Assembly (NCBI GenBank): GCA_030620095.1
Contig: JAUTXW010003598.1
Location: forward strand, 186,001 to 250,000
Source: Kuschelorhynchus macadamiae
Lineage: Eukaryota > Arthropoda > Insecta > Coleoptera > Curculionidae
Direction of reading: 5' to 3'
DNA: 64,000 nt
Shown piece after piece: positions 40,633 to 50,100 of the stretch. The stretch's first letter is position 1. Every line of letters begins with the position of its first letter. The notes beneath the pieces were generated by a model. The model made no database searches and had not been told where the DNA came from. It saw nothing but the letters and a program-made list of their open reading frames with translations. The translations under genes were made by a program, and so were the position numbers.

Positions 40633-40638
40633 TTTATT
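40633..40638 (-). terminator. Candidate polyadenylation signal of the cuticle-type gene
   Basis: AATAAA on the minus strand (TTTATT on plus), 125 bases past the stop codon. It is the first canonical hexamer seen downstream. Confidence 0.55.
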
Positions 40639-40762
40639 ACTTCTTATTCTATTCTAATATTATATACAGGTCACTCGCACAAAAAACAAATCAACAAAAA
40701 TAATTAATCTAAGTCAGACTAGAACAGGTAACAACAATTTATACTCTTTAACATCAGTTCGT

Positions 40763-42088
40763 CTACCAACCCCCATGCCACCCATCATGTCCATATCCTC
40801 CCTCGTGTCCATATCCTCCCCCGTGTCCGTATCCTCCCCCGTGTCCATATCCTCCCCCGTGTCCATATCCTCCTCCATATGCATAACCTCCATGTCCATG
40901 ATGGCTTAAAGTTATGTGCCCACCATGAGCATGTACGCCAAGAGGTCCAGTTGAGTGTACTTGGACTGGTACAGGTATTTTAACTCCAACTTTAACTGGT
41001 ATATGAACTGGATAAGGCTTGGCAATTACTACTGGGTATGGTTTAGGTACTTTAACATGTACTGGAGTCAGTACTTTGTGATACACTGGTGTTCTAACTG
41101 GTACTGGTACTTGTCGAGGTACTGGAACTGGTACGGGTCGGTTAACTTGAACTCGTACTGGGGTGGGGACTTCAACTCGGACAGGTCTAGGAACGTCTAC
41201 ATGTCTAGGTACTGGGACTGGTACGGGATATGGTCTATCTACGGGAACTTGTACTGGGACGGGTTGAGGAACTGGCACGCGTTCGTATCTGTGATCATAA
41301 GTGGTTCCAGCATCATTAAGTGGTCCGTTAGTAGCTATTTCGCCAACAGCGCCTCCCACGACAGCTCCTCCACTTCCAATAACAGCACCGCCTCCAATCA
41401 AAGCACTTCCTCTTACTACACCTCCTCCTACTAAACCTCCTCCTACTAGACCTCCTCCTAATGCACCTCCTCCTACTACACCGTCTCCGAAAGCTGGTCC
41501 TGCAAATCCACCTCCTAGACCTGGCCCTGTAAGACCACCTTCTATGGCTGGTCCTGCAAATCCACCACTTAGAGCCGGCCCTGAAAATCCACTACTTAAA
41601 TGTGGCCCTGAAATACCAACAGGTCCGCTAATTGCTGGTCCTGAAATACCGACAGGTCCGCTGATTGCTGGTCCTGAAATACCGACAGGCCCGCTAATTG
41701 CTGATCCTGAAACACTGACAGGCCCGCTAAGTGCTGGTCCTGAAATACCGACAGGCCCGCTATTTGCTGATCCTGAAACACTGACAGGCCCGCTAAGTGT
41801 TGGTCCTGAAATACCGACAGGCCCGCTAATTGCTGGACCGCCGAAATCGGCACCAGCATGAGCCAAACTGGCTCCTCCAAAAGCTCCTGCAGCAGCAAAA
41901 GCTCCAGCGGAAGCGTGTCCATGTGATTCGAAATCTGGTTCGAGATTAGCTCTCAGAGGAATACTTGGAGCTCCATGTCCATATCCGGAGCTAAAATCTA
42001 GGCCTGGGGCAGGAGGGCTAAGATCGCCGTGTAATTCTGGTACTCCGCAGTTTGCCAGAGAGGCAATGGCTAGTACCACCAAAGTTAT
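40763..42088 (-). CDS. Secreted low-complexity cuticle-type protein, exon 2
   Basis: Exon 2 of a two-exon gene; with exon 1 (43339-43347) it encodes 444 residues. The splice acceptor is TTTACTTTCAG ending at 42089 and the exon begins ATAACTTTGG. Residues 1-17 form a clear signal peptide (MLSITLVVLAIASLANC). Next is a Gly/Ala/His-rich segment, then an 11-residue repeat of the type SGPVGISGPAI (about residues 85-160) and a GGG(L/V)VGG block. A long Pro-Val region follows (VPVPVPRHVDVP, RVQVNRPVPVPVPRQVPVPV; about 265-385), then repeats of GGYGHG and a Trp-containing end. Such composition is usual for insect structural proteins of cuticle or similar extracellular material, but no chitin-binding R&R motif is present. 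Function is therefore inferred from composition and secretion only. The frame is intact, in contrast to everything else in the window. Confidence 0.85.
   Translation of the reverse strand: MTLVVLAIASLANCGVPELHGDLSPPAPGLDFSSGYGHGAPSIPLRANLEPDFESHGHASAGAFAAAGAFGGASLAHAGADFGGPAISGPVGISGPTLSGPVSVSGSANSGPVGISGPALSGPVSVSGSAISGPVGISGPAISGPVGISGPAISGPVGISGPHLSSGFSGPALSGGFAGPAIEGGLTGPGLGGGFAGPAFGDGVVGGGALGGGLVGGGLVGGGVVRGSALIGGGAVIGSGGAVVGGAVGEIATNGPLNDAGTTYDHRYERVPVPQPVPVQVPVDRPYPVPVPVPRHVDVPRPVRVEVPTPVRVQVNRPVPVPVPRQVPVPVRTPVYHKVLTPVHVKVPKPYPVVIAKPYPVHIPVKVGVKIPVPVQVHSTGPLGVHAHGGHITLSHHGHGGYAYGGGYGHGGGYGHGGGYGHGGGYGHEGGYGHDGWHGGW
41617..41850 (-). repeat. 33-bp coding minisatellite inside the cuticle-type gene
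   Basis: About seven tandem 33-bp units encode the 11-residue repeat SGPVGISGPAI with variants (SVSGSA in two units). The units are nearly identical at DNA level, so the array is likely to vary in copy number between individuals. Confidence 0.8.
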
Positions 42089-43338
42089 CTGAAAGTAAAA
42101 TGAGAGTATTTAGTCATATGATTGTATTTATAAGATTCTAAGTACCTTAAAAACACCTTTATAAAACGTTTACAATTTTTGAAATTTGAGTTAAATTTGT
42201 GCAAATACAATTTTTATTTTTACTTAATATCTTTCAGACATTGTTCATTCGTTGTTCAAATAGATTTCTAAAACGATATTGTAGTATTGAGTAGTCTATA
42301 GAGATTAAAAAAAACAATGTAATTTTTTAAAGACTAGGAATAAATTAAATAAATAACTAATAGCATATCGTTGGGGAAATCAATATGATTTCTTGAACTA
42401 TCTTGTTTTAAATATAAAGTAGGAGAGAAGTAATTGAAAAAATGTTAGACAAATAGCAAATAAGTCCCTTGAATTACGAACAGATTATAACTAGATTATA
42501 GTTGCCCCCGTATAATTATTCACTATTCAAAAGTTTTGTGATAATACAAATTCTTTCGGCGTTTCTCCCCACTTGACCCAGATTTACTTAAAACTGGTCC
42601 AAAGACAACAAGGAAATTTTAAATGTCTAAATATTCGAAGTACTCTTCTTATCTCTTTGAAAAACAGCAGTTTATTTTATTGTCAATCCTATTATATAAA
42701 ACTACTGATTTCTGATTATTGAAAAAAATAGAATATTTAAATAATTTATATTAATAATATTCGGGGCTAAATATCGACGTAGTTAATTTTCGTTCACATA
42801 AGAAGAAATACCTTTTCATAGTTGGAATTATTCATTTGCAGTTTCATTACTCATTGCAATGTACTATTATTAAATTTATCTTTGTACACGAAATAAAAAG
42901 TATATCGTTCGTGCTGGGATTATCGAGTTTAAGAAAACCATTGAAGTAAGATACAGAGAAATATCTTTTGAGCATGTTTTAGAAAATGGGTTGGTTCTCT
43001 TAATAACTTTCAAAATTACCCGTTATATTCCTTGCACTAAGATATGAAATTAAAAAAAAGATTAGTTTCTAGTTTGTTTTGGGCGCTATTAACATTACGA
43101 AGATGTAAGTTTTAATTTTTTCGTAAAACAATTGTGAACTACCCTTATTAGAACACCCCGTATATATCCATAATAATAACACGAATTTCTGTTTTATAGA
43201 AAATGTAAATACAATAAACATTTTTAATTTTACACTGTTTTTTGAGTAACACCATAATACTAATAATATCAAACTTGACTACAGAAGCAAAACAAAAAAT
43301 TTTCACGGCACGCACTGAATTTTTTGACAAATACTTAC
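42089..43338 (-). other. Intron 1 of the cuticle-type gene
   Basis: 1250 bp with GTAAGT at the donor and TTTCAG at the acceptor. It contains a MITE-like terminus (ACACCCCGTATATA, about 43154). ORFs inside it have no family motif. Confidence 0.8.
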
Positions 43339-43347
43339 ACTCAGCAT
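43339..43347 (-). CDS. Secreted cuticle-type protein, 9-nt first coding exon
   Basis: ATGCTGAGT followed directly by a consensus donor GTAAGTAT. Joined to exon 2 in phase 0 it gives a signal peptide beginning MLSITLVV. This layout, with a very short first coding exon interrupting the signal peptide, is typical of insect cuticle protein genes. The start is supported by a TATA box and initiator 39-72 bases upstream. Confidence 0.8.
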
Positions 43348-43385
43348 CTTAAAAAATAATACATGAAAAGGAGTGCGAGATGAAC

Positions 43386-43419
43386 TGATTCAGATGACAC
43401 TCCGCCGAAGATTTTTATA
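43386..43419 (-). promoter_or_regulatory. Core promoter (TATA box and initiator) of the cuticle-type gene
   Basis: On the minus strand TATAAAAAT occupies 43419-43411. An arthropod-type initiator ATCAGTTC follows, with its A+1 at 43386, 33 bases from the first T of the TATA box. The 5'UTR would be 39 nt. Spacing and both motifs fit the insect consensus. Confidence 0.75.
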
Positions 43420-43744
43420 TCAAACTCCCTATCTTCGGGTCAAATATTTTACTTTCTCGCGGTGTTACAAAATATTAAAGATGATACGATTTCTTAGTTT
43501 TAATTTAAAATTTAGATAAAGCGGTAATTTTTGGTTTCTAATAATATTGATGTCAAACTAAGGCCTAATAAATACGTAATATTGCATGCTATGATGTTAC
43601 GACTCGTTTTAATAGGCCGGCTTTTCACTTTGGTGTGATTTATACATAAAGAGCTTTATTATTAATTAGTAAAACATAAACGGGCGTATTTGCTGCTATA
43701 ATAGTTTATGATCAGAAATATTCAATTGGATAGACTTGTTCTCA
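43420..43744. other. Upstream region of the cuticle-type gene
   Basis: About 325 bp between the TATA box and a dispersed repeat. No further element was recognised; proximal regulatory sites would be expected here. Confidence 0.4.
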
Positions 43745-44990
43745 GTTTAATTCAGATCATATTTATATTTGAAACATGATTTTTCTTTTCCCTCGTAAGA
43801 GGGAAGTATTTTAATCGTGAAAAAATCGCCCTCCCTGGCTTTTACAGATCTATAGGTTTTAGGGACTCTAGATGCCAAAAACATGTTTTCTCTATTCCGT
43901 CGGACTGTCGGTCTGTTTTTCGTGGTATAGTTAAAAAACCACTCACCTGATTGAATTTTGGTCAAAAATTATAGATTATATGGGGATGCCCTGGTAAAAT
44001 TTTGGTATAAATCCAATAAGACGGTGGCTTATAAAATGTTAAAAAAATATTACAAAAAAACTACTTATTCAATATGCCCAAAATTTTGCTCAATAATTAA
44101 GTATTACGTAGGAATGAATTGTTAAAATTTTGGTACCAATTCAAGATGACGAAACAAAATATTTAAAAAACTACTTATTTGATTGATTTCATTCAGCATT
44201 AACTATGATATAGAGATAAACTGGTAAAATCATGGTACAAATGCAATATGGGTGAATAAAATGGAGACCAAAGAAAATGTTTGTAATCGTGAAAAAATTA
44301 TCTTCCTAGGTTTTTACAGATTTTCGCGTCTTAGGGTTCATAGATAATAGTAAAAAAAACTGTTTTTCTTTATTCCGTTGGTGTGTTCACCAGTTCGCGC
44401 CATAGATAAAAAACTACTTAGCCGATAATCATAAATATCAAATTTTGGTAAAAAATTAAGAGATACACGATTACCAGGTAACATTTTCGTAAGAATATGG
44501 CGGATCAAAATGGCGGCTTTGAAATGTTATGTTATGAAAAAATCAGGGGTTACATACATTTTTATATGAATTCAATATGGCAAGTCAAAATGGTGCTAAT
44601 AAATATTTTAAAAAATCAGTTTGAGAAAAAATTTTCTACTAGAATTAAGTGTATTATAGTGATAAATTGGTAAATTTGCGGTACGAATTCAAGATGGCGG
44701 AACAAAATCGCAGCCAAATAAAATGTTTAAAAAAATGAACGTAAAAAACTTCCTATTCCATTTACCTCAAATTTTGCACAAAAATTAGAGGTGATATAGG
44801 GGTAAACTGGGAACATTTTGGTACGAATTCATTATGACGGAACCATGGCGGTCTAATACATTTTTTATAAAAATCAATGTAAAAAACTAGTTACTCGATT
44901 TATTTTAAAGTATGGTGCATAACTGTTAGTACGAAACTACTATGGTGGAATAAAGTGACGCCTAATAAAAATGTTTGAAAAGATAGTATT
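43745..44990 (-). repeat. Dispersed repeat family with internal ~110-bp periodicity and GACAGAC tail
   Basis: Diverged units recur with words such as AAATTTTGGTAC, ACTACTTATT, CAAAATGGCG and AACTGGTAAAAT roughly every 100-130 bp. One end (43745-43950) has CCCTCGTAAGAGGG, an ACATGTTTTCT-type word and a sequence whose complement is rich in GACAGAC. It is in opposite orientation to the copies at 54290-60030 and 63290-63560. There is no coding capacity. Confidence 0.75.
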
Positions 44991-45294
44991 GTGTTACTAA
45001 TGTGCGAAATTGAATTGCGTCACACTTCATTATTCCGATTTTTTTAAATGTATACTCTAATAAATACATATGTATGTCCGAGTGATGCATACACAATATA
45101 ATATAATAGTTGAATGAAAACAAAAGTTCTATCAAACTTTGTATACAGGTCTTTTATTTCAAGGGAAGTGTGCTCTAGTTAAATAATAATCTTAGTCAAA
45201 AATCTTATGGTCATTTTTGATGTTTTGATGAGCATATTGGTAATAAGTTTAAAACTCTAAACTTAAGTAAGTATTCATTGATATAAATTTTAAG

Positions 45295-45297
<3 letters not shown>

Positions 45298-45352
<55 letters not shown>
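45298..45352. repeat. (AT)n microsatellite
   Basis: Pure AT repeat of about 55 bp. With 45921-46003 it brackets a repeat-derived block. Confidence 0.95.
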
Positions 45353-45357
<5 letters not shown>

Positions 45358-45920
45358 CAAAGCTACAAGGTGAATATTAAATACCAAAAGATTTACAAAT
45401 GGCATGTGCCTCCTGAAAGGTACACCGTGTTCCACATAAAAGTACCTACTACATTCAATCTGGAAATCCGTAATAGATACGAAAAAAAGTTTCATACTAA
45501 AGTGTCTAAACCTGATGTTCTTTTAAAATATAATATTTTATGTATACTATACAATTTTAAATAGGATATCCTGTATTTTTGTCCATTATCTGAATCCCTG
45601 TCAAAAATAAACACAAGTTATCAATTTAAACTACATTCGATTTCTGCGTAGTTTCCGAGATAATTAAGGTTATTTTTTGATAACTTGAGCTATTTTTCAA
45701 ATCACTCGAAAAAATAGCAAAAATTGAAAATTTGGCATTTGGGTGTAATTTCCGCTTAAAAAGCCTGAATGCATATACGAAATACAACATCTATACAGGG
45801 TGGACATACTACGAAATTAATCCTGCACCTTTTTAAAGTGAAAAAAGTCGATTTGTTTTAAATAGAGCACCCACTATGTTTTTTTATTTATGCAAATGAT
45901 CATAAAAACATCTCGTTTTT
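45353..45920. other. MITE-like block bracketed by (AT)n
   Basis: Non-coding. It contains GGATATCCTGTATTTTT (about 45567) and CTATACAGGGTGGACAT (about 45791), the CAGGGTG-type termini seen in other elements here. It resembles the arrangement at 3412-5445, where an element lies between two AT microsatellites. Confidence 0.5.
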
Positions 45921-45921
45921 C

Positions 45922-46003
<82 letters not shown>
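45921..46003. repeat. (AT)n microsatellite
   Basis: AT repeat with one G interruption near 45934, directly before the left TIR of a mariner-like element. Confidence 0.95.
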
Positions 46004-46005
<2 letters not shown>

Positions 46006-46014
46006 TCTATATAT

Positions 46015-47487
46015 GTGTGTGCTCTATACCATAATTCAATTGTTACAGAGAAAATCGCAATTTAACAGAAAATCTCAATCATTTTTTGAATAATGTGATA
46101 CTGCATACTAAACAAAAACTATAGGAGGTCATGGAATGGATAATATTTCTATTTGCGTAACTGTAGTCCTAATTTTATTTTAAATTTATTTATTGCTAAA
46201 TTCCAAATTTAAAACCATTATTGAAGATTCATTTTAGAAACAAATTTCTTGAGTAACATAGTTATAAACATAAACAACATATAACAACCGATAACATAAC
46301 AACAGATGGAAATAGAAATACAGGAAAAATTTAAAACAAATGACTATATAGTTGATTTTCCACATATTGGTCGTTTTCTGCTATACACAGTGTATATCGC
46401 ACTTAAGTGTTTGCCATAGCATTTCGGACGGCGTCACTATTATTAAGACTCATCATTTCTTCCAGAATTTTTTGTTTTAATTAATTTGCAAAATAATTGT
46501 TTCTATTTTTATACCTTGTATCTTTAAGTGTGCCCCATTAAAAATAATCTGAGGGTGTCAAATCGGGACTTCGCGGCGGCCATGGAATTCATACTGGAAT
46601 GAAATTGCTCGTTTCAAAATGCTCTTATATCTAAATATGCTCTTATATCTCTATATCTGGTATGGAGCATTATCTTGTTGATATACTAAGTTCACAGGAA
46701 TACATTCCGGAAGATCATTGAGTTTTTCCATAATTTCATTTTTTAAAAGGTTTTAAAATGTTTGTCAATTCAAATAGTGGTCAAAAAACCCAGGTTCTAT
46801 TATGAGGTCGTTTATAATCTGGCCTGATAATCAGCTTTACGTAAAAATTGAAGTGGAAGAAACTTATATTGGGATATCCTGTTTTCTTTTAATACTCCAT
46901 GTATGCTGGTCAAGAGAAAATTCAAATCCCTGTGTGCATCTCTTAAAGAGTTAATAGAATATTCAATGAAATATAATAAAACCTCCATTTGAAAATCTTC
47001 AGAGACTTCTGAACTGCTTTTTCCCTTTCTCTATATTTTAAAAGTCCATGAGTTGATAAATCACTGCAAATTTTGTCAAAGATTTTCTTGTTTGGTATCC
47101 TTGCTATGGGAAATATTCGGCCATACTCTCTTAATCCAAGCGCTGGAGTTTTTTTCATTTTCAATGTAACAGTTAAACAAATTTAGTCGCTCTTGACTTG
47201 AATATGAGCCATTTATTAAAATAGAACAAGCATACACCGATACAAGGAAATCTTTTTAAAGTCTAATTATTTTAAATTTAAATGATTCCAATAAAACAGC
47301 ATCTACTAAAAACACAAATAAATTGAAAAACTGTCAAATTTAAATCAAATAGTTATATTATCCATTACGTGGCCTCCTATAGTTTTTTTTTTGAGTATTC
47401 AGCATCACAGTATTTAACAAATAATTGAGATTTTTTGTTAATTTGCAATTTTCTCTACAACAATTGAATTTAGGTATAGAACATATA
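46015..47487 (-). mobile_element. Mariner-like (IS630/Tc1 type) DNA transposon remnant with long TIRs
   Basis: Ends of about 150 bp are imperfect inverted repeats. On the left are CTCTATACC, AATTCAATTGTTACAGAGA and AACTATAGGAGG; on the right the complements AACTATAGGAGGC and GGTATAGAAC. The minus strand codes for a decayed transposase. An N-terminal helix-turn-helix region (47164-46943: FPIARIPNKKIFDKICSDL, STHGLL) is followed much further down by IPWPPRSPDLTPSDYF and WGTLKD (about 46590-46525), the motif that contains the last catalytic Asp in this group. The middle is full of stops. Similar transposases are common in insects. Confidence 0.65.
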
Positions 47488-47674
47488 TATATAGTCCAGA
47501 AATCTTTTTGAAGAAAAATATATTGATTTTATAGAAAAAATACGCAATAAAACAATACGAAAAACAGTATTGAAAAGTCTTGGTAACCAGACGATCACTA
47601 AATAGTTTTAATTGCATTCACTTTACAAGTATGTTTAGCTCAACTATATAGACTGTTTCGATCTCCTGAAGTAA

Positions 47675-47720
47675 GGATCACTGAAGATACTTCGTGAAAT
47701 CGAAGGTGAAACGTCGATTC
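47675..47720 (+). ncRNA. Hammerhead ribozyme-like core
   Basis: CTGAAGA (47681-47687) is followed by a possible stem II (ACTTCG pairing with CGAAGGT with one bulged G) and by GAAACGTC (47708-47715). This is the order CUGANGA, stem II, GAAA expected for a type I hammerhead, with the self-complementary ACGT as a minimal stem III. Penelope-like elements are known to carry such motifs and a Penelope-like RT lies just to the right on the other strand. Activity is unproven. Confidence 0.4.
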
Positions 47721-47779
47721 TATTTTGATATAGTTTAATTCCAAGAACCATGATTTCTTAATTGACCACAGCCGTGAAA

Positions 47780-48290
47780 GCTTTCGTTCTATGCTAGTAG
47801 GATTGTTGCCATCCCATTATGTTGGATGATGCTGTGATCTTGCTGTCGGTATGTGTATTCTCTACACGATACATTCGAAATGTTCGATATATAGTTTGTG
47901 AACAAGAGATCTAATGGCAAATTGTTGTTTTCCTCTTACTTTAAAGTAAATTGTAATTTGGGAGGATAGCGTTTATTTGAATAAAAAAAATTGTCGAGCT
48001 GTGTAAGAGCATGTTGTCCTATAACAAAAAATATGTCATCCATGTAACGAATCCATAATTTGGGCTCCAGTTTTTTCCTCGAACTACATCATAAATAAAT
48101 TCGTCATTACTGGTGATAATGAGGAAGGACCCCCATTGGAGCACCGTGTATTTGTTTTTACATTTGCTAGCTAAATGAAAAATGTCTGTGTGCGGACGCA
48201 TGAAACAAAGCTTCGAAAATATCAAATGTGGCGAAACGTCAACAAAAGTGTTATTTTCAGAACGACAGTAGTGCACACATGGACACAAGT
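47780..48290 (-). pseudogene. Second Penelope-like reverse transcriptase fragment
   Basis: Minus-strand frames give NDEFIYDVVRGK (about 48105-48070), then in another frame KLWIRYMDDIFFVIGQ (about 48060-48015) with the YMDD active site. LQFTLK and ENNNLPLDLLFTN (about 47945-47900) and THTDSKI (about 47855) follow. The order fits a Penelope-like RT palm and the following conserved block. At least two frameshifts separate the pieces. It is clearly distinct in sequence from the copies in IR2. Confidence 0.65.
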
Positions 48291-48389
48291 TTGATAACTC
48301 TTATTATTACCAAACTTGGTATTTGAATGTTCTAGTTTATATACAATCCACAGTTGATATTAGATTTGAAAACAATTTATTTCTACAAG

Positions 48390-48960
48390 GAGTACTTTTT
48401 AAGTATAACTAGATACGTGTTCTGTCTTGCTAGACGCTCTTCACTTTGCGGTATAACCAAGTTGAAAGATGTAAGAAAGACCATAGAAAAAAACGTGAAT
48501 TCGCTGGCAGGAGCTAGCCACACATTTGTAAATTCGGTCAGAAAAGTCCTAAATTTTTAGAGACAATATCTGACGTCTCTACGGAGGCAAACTTAGCCAC
48601 CTGCCGTGTCATCCAAGCCCAAGGGAATCAATACAAAAAAGGAAAGGTGATTGCGCTGGTGAATTCTTAAAAAAAAAGATATTCGTGGGTATGTCCGCAA
48701 AAAAAGGATGAAGAATGGTAACAACTAGATTCGTGTTTAAGTCTGATTAGACCTTACTCACTTAGCGGTATAACTAAGTTGAAAAATGTAAGAAACGTGG
48801 AGAAAAAACGATAGAAAACAGAAGGACGTCAGGTTTCTCCGAGATTCCTTACATCTTTCAACTTGATTATACCGCTAAATGAAGATGATCTAATAAGACT
48901 GATACACGTGTAGTGGTTACCATACTCATCATATTTATTTTTTTGCAGACATGAGCCATG
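48390..48960. repeat. Foldback repeat with an extra direct copy
   Basis: Arms of about 120 bp (48685-48803 and 48838-48958) are imperfect reverse complements sharing TAGCGGTATAA and AAGTTGAAA-ATGTAAG. A third, direct copy of the same words lies at about 48395-48475. It lies next to an AT microsatellite. It could be a short foldback MITE or a pLTR fragment of the neighbouring Penelope-like element. Confidence 0.6.
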
Positions 48961-48962
48961 AT

Positions 48963-48981
48963 TATATATATATATATATAT

Positions 48982-49077
<96 letters not shown>
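48963..49077. repeat. (AT)n microsatellite
   Basis: About 115 bp of AT with a single G interruption near 48983. Confidence 0.95.
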
Positions 49078-49080
<3 letters not shown>

Positions 49081-49089
49081 CTGGGTTGA

Positions 49090-50100
49090 AATATTTAAGT
49101 TTTGATTAAAAATTGGGTACTACTTTCGTAACTGATCAGGGTGTAGAAGTTATACCGTTAAATTTAATATGCTGAATTCTGACCTGTTAAATGTAACCTA
49201 ATAAGATTTATCGATGAAGAACTATGTCCAACATATTTTAAAATTGGATAGATTATCTTGTGATTAAGCAAATCAAATGCCTTAAAATAGTCCAACTGTA
49301 TCAGAAAAAACATTTTTTGGTTATCGATCGAATGAAAAATATCAGTTACGCAAGATAGTGCAGTAGCCTGGTAATGTATAGATTGAATAATATTAGAAAT
49401 ATTATAACTATATCCACCTGTGAAGATGCGCTAAATATAAATGTTTGAGTTATGTTCTCCTTTAAGCTGAAGATATAAAAATCGATTGTTTAGTTTGTGA
49501 GAAGGTTTTAGCAGAAAGTGTCAAATATGTATTTAAGTTATTTGTATTGATTAGATGTTTTAGAATTATAGACATAACATTTAAGTTTTATCCATGGAGA
49601 ATACGTTAGTTCATTTTTGGGTTTGATTATTTTCACTGGATTATTAAACAACCCAAGTACACTGCTGGTCAGAAAACTAACTTTTAAATCGATATCATTT
49701 ATATCTTATACAGTATATCAAAGAATTATATGTTAAAATATGTGTATTTAAATTAAATGTTTTTCTTCAATGAAAATGAAAAATTTTACAAGCCAACCTC
49801 TTGTCTAATATTTTTGAATCAATTATATTTATATCATATGCAGCAATATTTGTACTGATTATTTCAATTAGATAGATTTGGCTCTGTTAGTAATTGTTTA
49901 CGATTAATGGTTCTAAGACTGCCAGAAAATCCTCAATCATGGCACTATTTACATACAAGAAATTAATGTTTATATCGTATAGGCAAAGTATTTCCGGCGT
50001 TTTGGTTATCGTGTTAAAGTAAACATCCTCGGATAGGCTTATACACGTAGGAAAATTGGTATTAGGAGGTCTGTAGAAAACAGAAAAAATATGTTTTACA
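49090..50100 (-). pseudogene. Jockey/CR1-like non-LTR retrotransposon remnant (AP endonuclease plus RT)
   Basis: The minus strand reads VFYRPPNTNFPTC (about 50085-50050), EILCLYDININFLYVNSAMI (about 50010-49950) and IISTNIAAYDINIIDSK (about 49865-49815), an AP-type endonuclease domain in order. After decayed sequence it reads TALSCVTDIFHSIDNQKMFF and QLDYFKAFDLLNHKII (about 49360-49235), the first RT block of jockey/CR1-type elements. The frame breaks soon after. The YxDD motif is not present. No poly-A tail or target duplication was recognised. Confidence 0.65.

Noticed and set aside
40955..41434. 159-codon plus-strand frame rich in Tyr, Trp and Asn
   Set aside because: Complement of the Pro-Val repeat region of the same gene; no independent start context or motif.
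41301..41861. 186-codon plus-strand proline-rich frame opposite the cuticle-type gene
   Set aside because: Lies entirely antisense to a gene with good signal peptide, splice sites and promoter, and mirrors its repeat. Not annotated as a gene.
48540..48670. Short forward frame (about 40 codons) near 48550-48670 as a host exon
   Set aside because: Too short, no convincing splice sites and no recognised motif.
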